Positions 4,975 to 5,720 of a stretch of 5,720 bases of DNA are shown here, piece after piece (positions within the stretch are counted from its first letter, which is position 1; each line of letters begins with the position of its first letter). This stretch comes from Methylocystaceae bacterium (GTDB lineage: Bacteria > Pseudomonadota > Alphaproteobacteria > Rhizobiales > Beijerinckiaceae), in NCBI GenBank assembly GCA_003105285.1, contig PQAN01000319.1, forward strand, positions 1-5,720, written 5' to 3'. The notes below the pieces were generated by a model. It was not told where the DNA came from. It saw only the letters and a list, made by a program, of their open reading frames with translations, and did no database searches. The position numbers and the translations under genes were made by a program.

Positions 4975-5720
4975 ATGACCGAGACAGCAGCGCCCCGTCG
5001 CGACAAGCCCTGGATTTTCCGCACCTATGCCGGCCATTCGACGGCGCGCGAATCGAACCTCCTCTATCGCGCCAATCTGGCCAAGGGGCAGACGGGCCTC
5101 TCGATCGCCTTCGATTTGCCCACCCAGACGGGCTATGACAGCGACCATCCGCTGGCGCGCGGCGAGGTCGGCAAGGTCGGCGTGCCGGTGTCGCATATCG
5201 GCGACATGCGGACCCTCTTCGAGGGCATTCCGCTCGCCGAAATGAACACCTCCATGACGATCAACGCCACCGCCGTGTGGCTGATGTCGCTCTATGTCGC
5301 CGCCGCCGAGGAACAGGGGGCGCCGCGCGCAAAACTGCAGGGCACGACGCAGAACGACATCATCAAGGAATATCTCTCGCGCGGCTCCTATGTGTTTCCG
5401 CCCGCGCAGTCGCTGCGCCTCACGCAGGACCTCATTCTCTTCGCGACGAAGGAATGTCCCAAATTCAATCCGATGAACGTCTGCTCCTACCATCTGCAGG
5501 AGGCGGGCGCGACGCCGGCGCAGGAACTCGCCTATGCGCTCGCGACCGCCGTCGCCATTCTCGACAATGTCAAGAAGTCGGGCGAGATTTCGGATGCGGA
5601 TTTCGGCCAGGTCGTCGGCCGCATCTCCTTCTTCGTCAACGCCGGCATGCGCTTCGTCACCGAATTGTGCAAGATGCGGGCGTTCGCCGAGCTGTGGGAG
5701 GAGATCACACGCGACCGCTA
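4975..5720 (+). CDS. ecm (meaA): Ethylmalonyl-CoA mutase, N-terminal part
   Basis: The enzyme converts (2R)-ethylmalonyl-CoA to (2S)-methylsuccinyl-CoA with adenosylcobalamin, downstream of Ccr in the EMC pathway; it is cytoplasmic. The first 248 residues of about 650-680 are present and the frame is open at the right edge. The start ATG has GGAGG (4962-4966) 8 bases before it. The sequence follows the substrate-binding TIM-barrel domain of the methylmalonyl-CoA mutase superfamily: WIFRTYAGHSTARESN (13-28), IAFDLPTQTGYDSDHPLARG (44-63), EMNTSMTINATA (89-100), GTTQNDIIKEYLSRGSYVFPP (123-143), NPMNVCSYHLQEAGATPAQE (166-185) and RISFFVNAG (216-224). The short form TYAGHSTA and the QNDIIKEYLSRG version are typical of Ecm/MeaA rather than methylmalonyl-CoA mutase. 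The C-terminal B12-binding domain is outside the window. It is divergent from ccr, with two accessory genes between. Confidence 0.95.
   Translation, partial: MTETAAPRRDKPWIFRTYAGHSTARESNLLYRANLAKGQTGLSIAFDLPTQTGYDSDHPLARGEVGKVGVPVSHIGDMRTLFEGIPLAEMNTSMTINATAVWLMSLYVAAAEEQGAPRAKLQGTTQNDIIKEYLSRGSYVFPPAQSLRLTQDLILFATKECPKFNPMNVCSYHLQEAGATPAQELAYALATAVAILDNVKKSGEISDADFGQVVGRISFFVNAGMRFVTELCKMRAFAELWEEITRDR

Overview
The window is GC-rich alphaproteobacterial DNA. It carries two signature enzymes of the ethylmalonyl-CoA (EMC) pathway: crotonyl-CoA carboxylase/reductase (ccr, complete, minus strand) and ethylmalonyl-CoA mutase (ecm/meaA, 5' part, plus strand). Both sequences look like those of Rhizobiales serine-cycle methylotrophs. 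Together with a palindromic intergenic repeat of the Rhizobiales kind, this suggests a Methylocystis/Methylosinus/Methylobacterium-like host. The genus is inferred from remembered sequence resemblance, not from a search.

Layout. Positions 1-536 (minus) hold the N-terminal 178 residues of a DGQHR-domain (DndB-related) protein that runs off the left edge just after its DGQHR motif. A 298-base gap with AT-rich patches separates it from a divergent gene at 835-1290 (plus) for a small exported protein of unknown function. Positions 1291-1618 have no gene but contain several strong inverted repeats, including an 18-bp hairpin at 1397-1435 and a REP-like composite palindrome at 1452-1555. They lie between the convergent exported-protein gene and ccr (1619-2875, minus, TTG start). 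A 209-base divergent control region follows. It holds a good sigma70-like promoter (TTGGCT-17-TACAAT) and an overlapping palindrome in front of a Phd/YefM-type antitoxin gene (3085-3327, plus). No intact toxin gene follows, only a short frame that may be a vapC remnant. Next is an exported S41-family peptidase with an extra C-terminal domain (3464-4828, plus). The mutase gene starts at 4975 behind a clear ribosome binding site and runs off the right edge.

How the genes work together. Ccr reductively carboxylates crotonyl-CoA to ethylmalonyl-CoA. After epimerisation, the B12-dependent mutase rearranges it to methylsuccinyl-CoA, which leads to glyoxylate regeneration and C2 assimilation. The roughly 2.1 kb between these two divergent pathway genes is accessory in character: an antitoxin without a toxin, and an exported protease with somewhat different codon use. 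It looks like an insertion or relic between functionally linked genes. The DGQHR gene at the left edge is the other accessory item, and its role cannot be settled without the neighbouring sequence.
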